A stretch of 59,227 nt of DNA from Hyphomicrobiales bacterium (GCA_900466005.1 UEGQ01000026.1:1-59227), one strand, 5' to 3'. Shown: positions 11,701 through 18,945, counted from the first letter of the stretch. Numbers and translations are program-made. Notes: generated by a model not told the origin, from the letters alone.

Positions 11701-12015
11701 CGTCAGTGCACCGATCTGCGCGCCGGTGAGAGCGGCAACCTGACCGGAACTCAGGCTTTTGATATCGAGCTGATCCAGAACGGCCAATTGATCCAGCGTA
11801 AGACCAACGACTGCGCTCACGGAAATTGCATTCAATTGCCTTGCATTGAGGACATCGACGTCCTCGGCATCCAGGGCTGCCACTTGTGCCGCCGACAGCA
11901 CGTTGATCTGCTGGGTGGACAGCAATCCCACGTCTTCAGTGGTCCAGGCCTTGACCTCGGCCGTCGAGAGAGACCTGATCTGGCTCGTGCTCAGCGAAGG
12001 TATTGTCGAGGTCAT
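5752..12015 (-). CDS. Giant octapeptide-repeat protein (260 octads)
   Basis: 2087 residues: a 7-residue leader (MTSTIPS) and then 260 octapeptides with no insertion or deletion up to the last residue. The consensus is L-S-T-x-Q-I-A-A: hydrophobic at position 1, Ser/Thr at 2-3, Gln/Asp/Glu at 5, Ile/Val/Leu at 6, small residues at 7-8. I see no Cys, one Trp and one His. There is no signal peptide, transmembrane segment or separate end domain; the last octad reads VISAYLSA. Ser at 2 and Gln at 5 resemble a helix capping box, so a solenoid of very short helices is possible, but a beta-solenoid cannot be excluded. Start chosen at ATG 12015 because an AGGGGG lies about ten bases upstream; an upstream in-frame start at 12054 would add 13 non-repeat residues. 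It is downstream of, and co-oriented with, the glycosyltransferase and UDP-galactopyranose mutase genes. Function unknown; a surface or secreted scaffold or adhesin is inferred. Confidence 0.88.
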   Translation of the reverse strand: MTSTIPSLSTSQIRSLSTAEVKAWTTEDVGLLSTQQINVLSAAQVAALDAEDVDVLNARQLNAISVSAVVGLTLDQLAVLDQLDIKSLSSGQVAALTGAQIGALTSIQAEALTSSQVGALSALQLSMLGPDDIATFSLADFTAITGRAISGLTTDTLAALSADQIAALNTGAVAGLTTAQLATLSTGQAEALTVPQVRALSAAQLSALGAQRVATFSTSEIAAITNKTVGGLTPAILAALSTDQIAALSTSAIGGLMTGQVAALSTEQAAALSVTQIRALLSKQVSVLTTQALAALSTDQLAALSTGAVVGLTTAQLAALSTGQAEALSAAQIRALSAAQLSALGAQRVATFSTGEIAAITNKAVGGLTPTILAALSTDQIAALNTSAVGGLATSQVAALSAEQAAALSIAQIRALLSKQVSALTTNALGALSSDQIAALTTTALAGLTTSQAAALSSAQAEALNVMQVRALSAAQLTALGVQGLATFSTADMAAISSKALGGLTTGVLASLSTGQIAALSTGAIGGLTTAQIDAMSTAQMAALNARQVAVLSSTQLAALGADDIATFSTDEIAAITNKAIGSLTTGILAALSTEQIAALSTSAIAGLTTGQLEALSTGQIAALGTKQVAALTSTQIAALQTDSVAAFSSAQMAALSVSAVSGLSIAQIEALSTGQVAALSPTQLRILSSDQLAALTADDLATFSPDDIAAISSAAIAGLSTSAIAALSTDQIAALSARSVRGLTAEQIEAFSTAQAEALSATQVGVLTSTQLAALGAEGIATFSTAEIAALGASAVSGLSTNAVAALSAAQIGALSTGAIAGLTTAQIAALSTGQIAALGTTQIAALNAPQVGALGTEGLGALSTDQMAALATNGIRGLTTAQIDALSLGQIAALSTKQVVGLSAAQIGALGTDGVVALSTDQIAALSAAGISGLSTRQVVALSGSQVEALTPAQVAALSSAQLAVLDTADIATFSTSDIAALAPDAISGLSAAVVASLSTAQIAALSASGTSGLATAQIAALTSGQIATLNTRQIAALTSGQVAALGTANMAALSTGQIAALSTAGISGLSTGQLAAMSTDRIGALTPAQVAALSSAQLAVLEADDIAAFSTRDMAAIGSNAMSGLSTTVVAALSTAQIAALSTAGISGLSTSQIMALGSSQLAALTPIQVLALSSAQLAVLDADDIAAFSTKDIATIAPAAISGLSASMIAALSTSQIAALSTAGISSLSTAQIAGLTTSQIEALTTDQIAALNSRQVAALGTGGIASLSTDQIAALKPGGIAGLSTDQVAALSLAQVEVLGPSQIAALSSAQIAVLSTDDLGAFSTADIAAITSSAIAGLSAGTLAALSTGQIAALSAAGVTGLSTGQIAGLSADQIKVLTAAQIAALSSKQIAALGTDGIASLSTAQVAALNTNGIAGLSTGQIAALSLGQVEALGSSQIAALSSAQLAAFGADDIAAFTTTDMAAIGSNAIPGLSTGAIAALSTAQIAALSAAGISGLSSEQIAGLSRDQIEALTTAQISALNSKQVAALGVDGIAALSTAQIAAVTTSGVAGLSSGQIAALSNEQVTALGPVQIAAMSSAQIASLGTDDLAGFSTADIAAISSRAMSGLSTSMIAALSTSQIAALSAAGVPGLSTDQIAALSIDQIEALGPAQIAALSSAQIAVLSTAELETFSTADIAAIGASAISGLSTGTVAALSTDQIAALGTAGISGLTSGQVVALGIGQIEALRPAQVAALTSTQVSALGADGVAAFSTAQIAALSTSGIAGLSGAQLGAFNVEQLETLSTSQIAALTADGIAGLTTESLGILSIGKLAAISSSAIKGLSTEFVAALSTADIAALGTSAIAGLSSAQVNALSPEQIDAFSTGQIAALSADGLAGLTVDDLATFSTAELAAISTSAIRGLSTAFIAALSTSEIHALTTGQIGALSYNQVVAMRTEQVVALSTAQIGALNAVQAAALGADDVAGLSTAQIVALSPGAVPGLTTGVIAALTTAQAEALTPSQVNALTAAQVNALTSEGLATFSTDDVESFSSTGIAGLSTEDITNLSSEQLDALMGSQMGALNPDQIAAVISAYLSA
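5755..11994 (-). repeat. 24-bp coding repeat array with 56-residue superperiod
   Basis: The DNA encoding the octads is a 24-bp periodic array over about 6.2 kb. Above this lies a second period. A three-octad marker (F-S-T-x-D-I-A-A, I-x-x-x-A-I-S-G, L-S-T-x-x-x-A-A) recurs, and successive markers are 10, 17, 17, 10, 17, 10, 24, 17, 10, 17, 17, 17, 10, 17, 10 and 17 octads apart in N-to-C order, counting one degenerate copy (L-S-I-G-K-L-A-A). Every spacing equals 3+7k. The 7-octad blocks (56 residues, 168 bp) typically open with L-S-T-x-Q-I-A-A followed by an octad ending in Gly. Copies are diverged, not identical. Confidence 0.85.
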
Positions 12016-12300
12016 GCGTGAAGGCCCCCTGATATTGCCCGGCGTCTGTAACAATCCACTTTGACAGCAGCGTCGGGGAACGTGTGCAATCGCCCCCGAG
12101 AGAGCCCCGGGCGCCAGCTCCGGCGGCGTTTGTCAGTCGCCGGGTCACGCGCCCAGATTGCAGTCGTTCACGCGGATCTACCACTTAGCAAGATACTTTA
12201 TTCGTCCACCTGGCTTGCCCGAACCTGATGGTTTCGGTCGTGGACAGTGATTTTCCGGAAGATGTCTCGCCGGAGCCGTCAGCAAGCACCGCGTCGACGA
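12016..12300. other. Leader region of the giant repeat gene
   Basis: 285 bp between the UDP-galactopyranose mutase stop and the repeat-protein start, all on the minus-strand transcription path. Apart from the AGGGGG ribosome binding site next to 12015 I see no confident promoter, terminator or ORF. The gap is long enough for the repeat gene to have its own promoter, so operon membership with the two upstream genes is not proven. Confidence 0.4.
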
Positions 12301-13554
12301 TCACAGGGATGCGCGCAGGTTTTCCAGTCCTGGACGAGGAAGATCCGCGTATTCTCGAGCGAGCTCCCGCGGTTCTATCGGTGGATGCAGGAACGCCGGC
12401 ATCCGGTCCCCTCCGGCGCGCGCAGAAAGATAGCGCCGTGCGGTATCCAGCGCCTCGCGAACCGTCACGTCCATATCCAGATAGCGGTAGGTTCCGAGCC
12501 GCCCGACAAAGGTGACGGAAGGCTCCTCGACAGCGCGCGCAGCGTAGTGGGCGAGCTGCTCCGCGTCATCCACCAGGCGAATCGGATAGTAGGGAATATC
12601 ATCCGCGCCACAGGCACGCGAAAATTCGCGGTAGCAGACGGACCCGGTACGGTCCTCCCACGGCGAGAAATGCTTGTGTTCCGTCACCCGCGTATAGGGC
12701 ACCGACACGTCGGCGTAGTTCATGACGGCACAGCCCTGGTAGTCGCCTTCATAGGTGAAGCGTTCGAAATCCAGCGTGCGGTAGCCGAGGCGTCCGCATT
12801 CGTAATCGAAATAGCCATCCAGCGGGCCGGAATAGAACACATGATCGAAGTCGGTCTGCTGACCGCGACGAAAGTGTGTCTCGAGATGGATCGTGATGTT
12901 CGCGTGATCGAGAATCCGGCTGACCATGTCGGTATAGCCGTGTTGCGGCATGCCTTGGTATCTATGGAAGAAGTAGTTGTCGTCGTAATTGAACCGCACG
13001 GGAAGCCGCTTCAGGATGGAGGACGGCAGTTCCGCGGGCGAGCACCCCCATTGCTTCTGCGTATAGCCCTTGAGGAACGCCTCGTAGAGTTCCCTGCCCA
13101 CGAAACGGAGCGCCTGCTCCTCGAAGGTCGTCGGGTTCGATATGCTCCCGTCTGCGAGTTCTGCGATGAAGGCTCGCGCCTCGTCAGGCCTGAACGCCTT
13201 GCCGAAAAACTGATTGATCGTATGGAGATTGATCGGCAGGGAATAAACCTGCCCCTTCACCGTCGTCTTGACCCGGTTCTTGTACGACCTGAACGTCTGG
13301 AAGCGGTTGACGTAATCCCAGACCTCGCGATCGTCGGTGTGAAAGATATGCGGTCCGTAGACGTGGACCATCACACCGGTTTCCCGATCGCGCTCGGTAT
13401 GGCAATTGCCGGCAATGTGGGCGCGCGTGTCGAAGATGTCGACTTCGTGGCCAGCTTCTGCGAGCTCACGCCCGATGACCGCCCCCGAAAGACCGGTGCC
13501 GACGACGGCGATCTTTTCGATGCGGCGCTGCAGGAACCGGTTCGCCCCGCTCAT
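12301..13554 (-). CDS. glf: UDP-galactopyranose mutase
   Basis: 417-residue flavoenzyme that converts UDP-galactopyranose to UDP-galactofuranose in the cytoplasm. The FAD-binding Rossmann motif is at the N terminus (VVGTGLSGAVIGRELAEAGH), followed by the family signature HIAGNCHTE and VYGPHIFHT. Length is a little above the usual 370-390. The ATG at 13554 overlaps the stop of the upstream glycosyltransferase gene (ATGA), so the two are translationally coupled. Its presence implies that galactofuranose is made for a nearby glycan; the acceptor is not shown by sequence. Confidence 0.93.
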   Translation of the reverse strand: MSGANRFLQRRIEKIAVVGTGLSGAVIGRELAEAGHEVDIFDTRAHIAGNCHTERDRETGVMVHVYGPHIFHTDDREVWDYVNRFQTFRSYKNRVKTTVKGQVYSLPINLHTINQFFGKAFRPDEARAFIAELADGSISNPTTFEEQALRFVGRELYEAFLKGYTQKQWGCSPAELPSSILKRLPVRFNYDDNYFFHRYQGMPQHGYTDMVSRILDHANITIHLETHFRRGQQTDFDHVFYSGPLDGYFDYECGRLGYRTLDFERFTYEGDYQGCAVMNYADVSVPYTRVTEHKHFSPWEDRTGSVCYREFSRACGADDIPYYPIRLVDDAEQLAHYAARAVEEPSVTFVGRLGTYRYLDMDVTVREALDTARRYLSARAGGDRMPAFLHPPIEPRELAREYADLPRPGLENLRASL

Positions 13555-15620
13555 ACCTGACCCCGCGAATGCCTTCGCGCGATCGCTTCCGTCCACAGGC
13601 GGCTATCGTGTTGGAGAGGTGAGAAATCGTGCCATTCGGCGAGCTTTTCGATATAGCGACGGCGATAGACGGCATCCTCGCAGAATACGGCGTTCTCCTG
13701 AGCGAGTTCACTCCCGATCTCATAGTAGATGTCGAGATTGCGCAGGTCCGGCACGGGTGTCTCGCCGCGCTCGCATTCCTCCTGCATCTGCCAGAAGAGC
13801 TCCTCGAGCCGCCGGGCAAGGGCGGGAATATCGCGCAACACGCTGGTTTCCCGCGCCTCCGCCAGGGCCTGTCTGATCCCGGCGAGCCGGCCCCGCTCCC
13901 TTGCGAGGGCGATTGCCGTTTCGACGTAGTGCTCCGGATCGGTGCAGATGGTCTCCTGCACACCCGCAGCGGCAACGATGCTGTGGCAGAAGCGGGCGGC
14001 AAAGCTCTTACCGGGAAAGGTGAGCACGGGCAGGCCGACCGTCAGCGCGTCAGCCGCCGTCGAGTGCGCGCCATACGGGAACGTGTCGAGAAAGAGATCA
14101 GCCACGGCAATGCGCGCGAGATGCTTCGCGTTCGGTGCCTTCGGCGCGAAGATCAGCCTTTCCGGCGCCACACCGGCGCCTTCGACCGCATTGCGCAGGC
14201 GCTGATCGGTACTGTCATCGCCGCTGAGCAGCCAGAGCACGCTGCCGGGCGTCGCAGCGAGGATCCTCATCCACTGGGCGAACGTGACTTCGGTCACCTT
14301 TTGCATCCCGTTGAAGCAGGCGAAGACGAAAGCCTCCTCGGGAAGTCCCGCGTCCGCGCGGCTCGGTTTTTCGGCAATGAGGCGCCTGCGGTCCAGCGGC
14401 TGACTGCATGCAATCCGCAGTACTTTTTCCGAATAGTAGATTTCGTTTTCAGGAGGGACGATGTGATCGTCCGTAATCATGTACTGATGGAAGGGGCTGC
14501 CCATCGAACCCGGATAGCCGCAGAAATTGACGATGACCGGCGCGGGACGGTAGGCGAAGATTCGGGTTCTGGCGCTTCTCGTGTAGCCGTTGACATCAAC
14601 GAGGACGTCGATCTCGTCCGCCGCGATCTGGCGCGCAGCCTCCATGTCGCTGACCGCCGCGATGTCGCGCCAGCAGTCCACCGCTGCCTTCATTCTCGCT
14701 TGCGTCGCATCGTCGCCGGCCGGCTCACCGCTATAATAGGCGTAGATCTCAACGCTTTCCTTGTCGTGCAGCTCCAGGACCTCACGAAGCGCAAAACCGA
14801 CGGCGTGATCGCGCAGGTCCGACGAGACATAGCCGACTCGAAGCCGCTGACCGGTTCCCGACTTGCGCTTGAGACTGCTGCGCGCGAACCCGCCGACGTC
14901 GGGACGCCCGACGAAGGACTTGTTGTAACGATAGGCCTTGGCGAGCTGGAACAGCGGATCGTCCGAATAACATGCAAGCGCCAAAGGCGACATCGCGTCG
15001 AGCAGCTGTCGCGTCGAGACATGGTCGGACGACACCAGTATCGGCCACTTGCACTGACGCTGCCTGAGCGCGCTCCAGTGCTGGCCGGCCTCCGTCTTGT
15101 CGGGGCGCAGCTCGATGGCCTGCCACAAGGCGGTTTCGGCCTCGTCCAGCAGGCCTGCATTTTCCATGACCCGGCCGATATGCTGAAGCGCCATGAGGCG
15201 ATGTGCGAGCCGGTCGGCCGTGCTGTCGGCCGTCATCTCCGCGAAGGTTCGCCACTGCTGTATGGCCTGCGCGGCAGCGCCGGCATCTTCGAATGCGCGG
15301 CCCAGATTGACATGGGCCGGCCCGAACTGCGGGTCGATTTTCAGGCAGGCGCGCAGGGCATGGATTGACCCCGCGATATCGCCCAGTTGGCGCAGGGTCA
15401 CCGAATAGTTGAAATAGACGAGATGAAGGAAGGGGTGGCCTTCGTTGAAGGCAATCCAGACCTTGTAGATCTCGGCCGCCTCTGCGCCTTGTCCGGCGGC
15501 ACTCCGGCCTTCCGCGAGCTTGAGCAGGTCCGCCAGAGACAGACCCTGAATCCCGGCAGCAACCGACATCCCGGCAATTCGCGGAGCGGACGTCGGCGCG
15601 GATGTTTTGTTGGTGGTCAT
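13551..15620 (-). CDS. TPR-containing SPINDLY/OGT-type (GT41) glycosyltransferase
   Basis: 689 residues. The N-terminal third has tetratricopeptide-like helices (for example GPAHVNLGRAFEDAGAAAQA, then LLDEAETALWQAIELRPDKT). The rest matches the OGT catalytic region: SSDLRDHAVGF near residue 271 (position of the OGT His), DVNGYTRSARTRIFAYRPAP and GYPGSMG, FNGMQKVTEVTFAQW near 437 (matching the OGT UDP-binding Lys), and DTFPYGAHSTAADAL near 513. Family members add a sugar to Ser/Thr or Asn side chains of proteins, or extend glycans. ATG 15620 is chosen over longer upstream frames, which look non-coding; ATG 15572 is an alternative. No signal peptide, so cytoplasmic. The next genes are the mutase and the Ser/Thr-rich repeat protein, a possible acceptor. 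Confidence 0.88.
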   Translation of the reverse strand: MTTNKTSAPTSAPRIAGMSVAAGIQGLSLADLLKLAEGRSAAGQGAEAAEIYKVWIAFNEGHPFLHLVYFNYSVTLRQLGDIAGSIHALRACLKIDPQFGPAHVNLGRAFEDAGAAAQAIQQWRTFAEMTADSTADRLAHRLMALQHIGRVMENAGLLDEAETALWQAIELRPDKTEAGQHWSALRQRQCKWPILVSSDHVSTRQLLDAMSPLALACYSDDPLFQLAKAYRYNKSFVGRPDVGGFARSSLKRKSGTGQRLRVGYVSSDLRDHAVGFALREVLELHDKESVEIYAYYSGEPAGDDATQARMKAAVDCWRDIAAVSDMEAARQIAADEIDVLVDVNGYTRSARTRIFAYRPAPVIVNFCGYPGSMGSPFHQYMITDDHIVPPENEIYYSEKVLRIACSQPLDRRRLIAEKPSRADAGLPEEAFVFACFNGMQKVTEVTFAQWMRILAATPGSVLWLLSGDDSTDQRLRNAVEGAGVAPERLIFAPKAPNAKHLARIAVADLFLDTFPYGAHSTAADALTVGLPVLTFPGKSFAARFCHSIVAAAGVQETICTDPEHYVETAIALARERGRLAGIRQALAEARETSVLRDIPALARRLEELFWQMQEECERGETPVPDLRNLDIYYEIGSELAQENAVFCEDAVYRRRYIEKLAEWHDFSPLQHDSRLWTEAIARRHSRGQV

Positions 15621-16058
15621 CCCCCAAATTGATGATCTGGCGGATGCTGTTGCAAGCATCGGGTGCGGATTTCCCCGGCTTAATTTTCCGGCATATCCCG
15701 GCGCTGACCTGAAACCGGTTCGTGACGCTTGCAGGCGATCGTCACCGGACCTGCATGCACCTCTCCTTTTCGCGAATACGGATCCAGCGGCCGGTTCAGG
15801 CGAAAGGCTTCGGTTGGGTCTCAGGCGCTTCATCCGCTACAAGTTCCTCGTGGGTTCTCTCCCAGCCGAAAACCAAAGTCGTCCGGCGCAATGCGTTCAC
15901 GTCGTCGAGACTTGGTATGCGGCCTGCCTCGGCCCAAGGTCGCAGGAAGCGCAAGGCCATCAGCTACTCGCAGAATCTTTTTCTTGACTTTGTAATCATG
16001 TTTGTGAATTGGCGCATAAAATTATGAGTCATATTGTCCACTTTATGAAAGGCTCCCG
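15621..16058. promoter_or_regulatory. Divergent intergenic region, A+T-rich on the transporter side
   Basis: 438 bp between the glycosyltransferase (minus) and the ABC transporter operon (plus). The last 80 bases before the substrate-binding protein gene are markedly A+T rich, with TTGACT at about 15984 and CATAAAATTATG near 16012, flanked by TGACT and AGTCA. This looks like a regulated promoter. No known iron or molybdenum box was matched with confidence. The rest shows no supported ORF. Confidence 0.45.
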
Positions 16059-17138
16059 ATGCCCGCCCGTCATATCTCCCTTAGCCTGGCAACTGTCATC
16101 GTCCTTGCCGGCCCGACTCTTGCCGATCCCGTCACCATTATCGACCAGGCCGGCCGCACCGTGACGCTGGAAAAGCCCGCCGAACGCATCGCCTCGATCC
16201 CGATCCCGATGGCCTCGACCATCGTCGCCATGGACGGCGGCACGTCGAAGCTGGTGGGAATGAACCCGACCGCCAAGTCGGCGATCGTCGAGGGTGTGCT
16301 CGGCAAGATCTTCCCCGAGGCCAAGGACATCCCCTCCGACATCACCGCGCCGAACTTCATCCCGAATGTCGAGGAACTTGCCGCCACCAATCCGGAACTG
16401 GTGATCCAGTGGGCCGATTACGGCGCCGATCTCGTCGACTCGATCAGCAATGCCGGGCTCAACGTCGCGCTGATTTCCTACGGCACCGAAGAGAAGACCC
16501 GCACCTATCACGAGATGGTCGCAACCGCGATGGGCAAGCCGGAGCGGGCCGTCGCGATCAACGGCTGGCGCGATACGGTCGCCAAGGAACTCGCCGAAAA
16601 GGCCAAGGCCATTCCGGCCGACAAGCGCCCGAAGGTGCTCTATCTCGGCCGCGCGCTCGATAACCTCACCGCCTCCGGCAACAAGGGCAACTATAATGCC
16701 TGGTACATCGATCTCGTCGGCGGCGTGAACGCCTCGGCCTCCGTCGAAGGCAACGGCACGACGATCAGCCCCGAGCAGATCGCCGAATGGAACCCGGACG
16801 TCATCCTCCTGAACAGCTTCGAAGCCAAGCTCGGCATCGACCGGATCTACAACGATCCGATCCTGTCGCTGAACAAGGCCGCGCAGGACAGACGAGTCTA
16901 CAAGATGCCGCTCGGCGGCTATCGCTGGGACCCGCCGAGCCAGGAAAGCCCGCTCACCTGGATGTGGCTCGCCAACCTGCTGCACCCCGACGTCTTCGCT
17001 TACGACCTGCGCGCCGAGATGAAGACCGCCTACAAGACGCTCTACAACTATGACCTCGGCGATGCCGACATCGACGGTATCCTGTGGACCGACATGCAGG
17101 GCGACGCCACCAACTACGCCCAGTTCAAGGCCCAGTGA
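16059..17138 (+). CDS. ABC transporter periplasmic substrate-binding protein (FecB/BtuF type)
   Basis: 359 residues with an N-terminal signal peptide (about residues 1-22, ending PTLA before DPVTI) and a Peripla_BP_2 fold as in binding proteins for siderophores, cobalamin or oxyanions: VTIIDQAGRTVTLEKPAERI at the front, NPELVIQWADYG in the middle and PEQIAEWNPDVILL in the second lobe. First gene of a tightly packed operon; its stop overlaps the permease start by one base. The substrate is not evident; the downstream FmdE-like gene hints at a metal or metal oxyanion. Confidence 0.88.
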   Translation: MPARHISLSLATVIVLAGPTLADPVTIIDQAGRTVTLEKPAERIASIPIPMASTIVAMDGGTSKLVGMNPTAKSAIVEGVLGKIFPEAKDIPSDITAPNFIPNVEELAATNPELVIQWADYGADLVDSISNAGLNVALISYGTEEKTRTYHEMVATAMGKPERAVAINGWRDTVAKELAEKAKAIPADKRPKVLYLGRALDNLTASGNKGNYNAWYIDLVGGVNASASVEGNGTTISPEQIAEWNPDVILLNSFEAKLGIDRIYNDPILSLNKAAQDRRVYKMPLGGYRWDPPSQESPLTWMWLANLLHPDVFAYDLRAEMKTAYKTLYNYDLGDADIDGILWTDMQGDATNYAQFKAQ

Positions 17139-18190
17139 TGAGCGCGGTCGTGGCGGAGCCGGTCCGGCGCGGCGTCTCGGTGCTGCGGATCGGCGTGTTC
17201 GGCGCCCTTCTCATTGCCCTTGTTGCCTCGATGCTGTTTGCCGTCGGCGCCGGCCGGTTTTCCGTCAGCGTGCCGCGCATCATCGACATCCTGATGGCCG
17301 GGGCGCTGAACCCCGGCCTCGCCCCCACCCAGATGGACGAGCGTATCGTGCTTTTGGTGCGCCTGCCGCGCGTCCTGCTCGCCGCGCTCTCCGGGGCCGC
17401 ACTCGCCGTCGGGGGCGCGGCGCTGCAGGGCGTGTTCCGCAATCCGCTGGTCTCGCCGCAGGTGCTCGGCATCAGTCAGGGCGCGGCCTTCGGCGGCGCG
17501 CTGGCGCTGCTGTTCGGCTATTCCGGCATGGTGCTGCTGGGGTTCGCCTTCGTCTTCGGCCTGTCGGCGCTCATCCTCGTCGGCGCGCTTGCCCGCATCA
17601 ACGGGCGCACCGAAGTCATCACCGTCATCTTGTCGGGCATGGTGATCGGCGCGCTGTTCGGGGCGCTGGTCTCGATCATCCAGTTCATCGCCGACCCGAA
17701 CACCTCGCTGCCGGCCATCGTCTACTGGCTGATGGGTTCGTTTGCCACCGCCACCTGGGCCAGACTCGGACTCGCCATCCCAGGCATGGCGATCGGGCTC
17801 ATCATCGTCTTTGCGCTGCGCTACCGGCTGAACCTGCTCGCGCTCGACGACAGCGAGGCGCGGTCGCTGGGCGTCAATCCCGACCGCGAGCGCTGGTATG
17901 TCTTCATCGCGATCTCGCTGATGACCGGCACCTCGGTCGCCGTTGCCGGCATTGTCGGCTGGATCGGCCTCGTCGTGCCGCATGCCGCCCGCATCCTCGT
18001 CGGCGAGGATCATCGCGCGCTGATCCCGGCCTCGGCGATCATCGGGGCCGCCTATCTCACCTTCGTCGACACGCTGGCGCGCACGCTGACGGCGGCGGAA
18101 ATCCCGCTCGGTGTGCTCACCGCGCTGATCGGCGCCCCGGTCTTCGGCGTGCTCTTGCGCAAGCATTTCAAGGAGGCGAACCGCCCATGA
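17138..18190 (+). CDS. FecCD-family ABC transporter permease
   Basis: 350-residue polytopic inner-membrane protein with the FecCD pattern: LPRVLLAALSGAALAVGGAA then GVFRNPLVSPQVLGISQGAA, many hydrophobic helices, and a C-terminal GVLTALIGAPVFGVLLRKHF. It forms the channel for the upstream binding protein's ligand and the ATPase downstream. Start ATG 17138 overlaps the previous stop (TGATG); its own stop overlaps the ATPase start (ATGA). Only one permease gene is present, so it probably acts as a homodimer. Confidence 0.92.
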   Translation: MSAVVAEPVRRGVSVLRIGVFGALLIALVASMLFAVGAGRFSVSVPRIIDILMAGALNPGLAPTQMDERIVLLVRLPRVLLAALSGAALAVGGAALQGVFRNPLVSPQVLGISQGAAFGGALALLFGYSGMVLLGFAFVFGLSALILVGALARINGRTEVITVILSGMVIGALFGALVSIIQFIADPNTSLPAIVYWLMGSFATATWARLGLAIPGMAIGLIIVFALRYRLNLLALDDSEARSLGVNPDRERWYVFIAISLMTGTSVAVAGIVGWIGLVVPHAARILVGEDHRALIPASAIIGAAYLTFVDTLARTLTAAEIPLGVLTALIGAPVFGVLLRKHFKEANRP

Positions 18191-18945
18191 TCGGCCTCGA
18201 CAAGGCATCCGTCGCGTTCGGTGCGCGGACGCTGTTCAAGGATATCAGCTTTTCCGTACCCGTCGGCCGCTCCATGGCCATCCTCGGGCCGAACGGCCGC
18301 GGCAAGACAACGCTTTTGCGCGCGCTGCTCGGCTTCCAGCCGCTGGCATCGGGCACCCGCCATGCGCCGAAAGTCGCCGGCTACGTGCCGCAGCACGGCG
18401 CCTCGCAGGCCAAGCTTTCCGGTCTCGACGTCGTCATCATGGGCCGTGCCGTGCAGCTCGGCCTGTTCGGCCAGCCGTCTGCCGCCGACCGCGAGGCGGC
18501 GGAGGCTGCCCTCGTGCAGGTCGGCGCCTGCGGCCTTGCGAACCTTCGCTACGACCGCATGTCCGGCGGCCAGCGGCAGATGGTGCTGATCGCCCGGGCG
18601 CTTGCCACCGGCTCGCCGGTTCTGGTGTTCGACGAGCCGACCTCGGCGCTCGACCTCGGCAACCAGGCGAAGACGCTGGAGCTTCTCGATACGCTGAGGC
18701 TCCGGCGCGACTTCGCCATCATCTTCACCACCCACGACTCCAATCACGCACTGGCGGCCGCCGACGACGTCCTCTTGATGATGCCGGGCGGCGGCGAGAT
18801 CCACGGTCCGGTCTCGGACATGATCGAGCCGGACAAGCTTTCCGAGCTCTATGGCGTGGCGATGCGCTGGGTGAAAGTCCAGGGATCCACGGGCGAGACA
18901 AGGCGGGCGATCCTGCCCGCCTTTGCCGGAATTGAGGCAGCATGA
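18187..18945 (+). CDS. ABC transporter ATP-binding protein
   Basis: 252-residue ATPase of the FecE/BtuD type. Walker A is LGPNGRGKTT at about residues 33-42, the signature is MSGGQRQMVLIARAL near 125, and Walker B is VLVFDEPTSALD near 145, followed by an H-loop region (FTTHDSNHA). It energises the FecCD permease. Both ends overlap neighbours by ATGA, so the five genes 16059-20769 behave as one translationally coupled operon. Confidence 0.93.
   Translation: MIGLDKASVAFGARTLFKDISFSVPVGRSMAILGPNGRGKTTLLRALLGFQPLASGTRHAPKVAGYVPQHGASQAKLSGLDVVIMGRAVQLGLFGQPSAADREAAEAALVQVGACGLANLRYDRMSGGQRQMVLIARALATGSPVLVFDEPTSALDLGNQAKTLELLDTLRLRRDFAIIFTTHDSNHALAAADDVLLMMPGGGEIHGPVSDMIEPDKLSELYGVAMRWVKVQGSTGETRRAILPAFAGIEAA

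Noticed and set aside
5855..12021. Many long plus-strand frames with repetitive translations, and a CRISPR-like 24-bp periodicity
   Set aside because: They mirror the octad repeats of the minus-strand gene. The 24-bp units are contiguous, diverged and coding, with no repeat-spacer alternation, so it is not a CRISPR array.
12247..15368. Long plus-strand frames opposite the mutase and glycosyltransferase genes
   Set aside because: They are shadows; the minus-strand products match known enzymes along their whole length.
15607..16027. Plus-strand frames of about 100-126 codons before the ABC operon
   Set aside because: They start inside the glycosyltransferase 5' end and have no motif; the region is better explained as a divergent promoter.
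17114..18208. A 364-codon minus-strand frame opposite the FecCD permease
   Set aside because: Charged, Arg/Asp/Gln-rich low-complexity translation antisense to a clear membrane protein.
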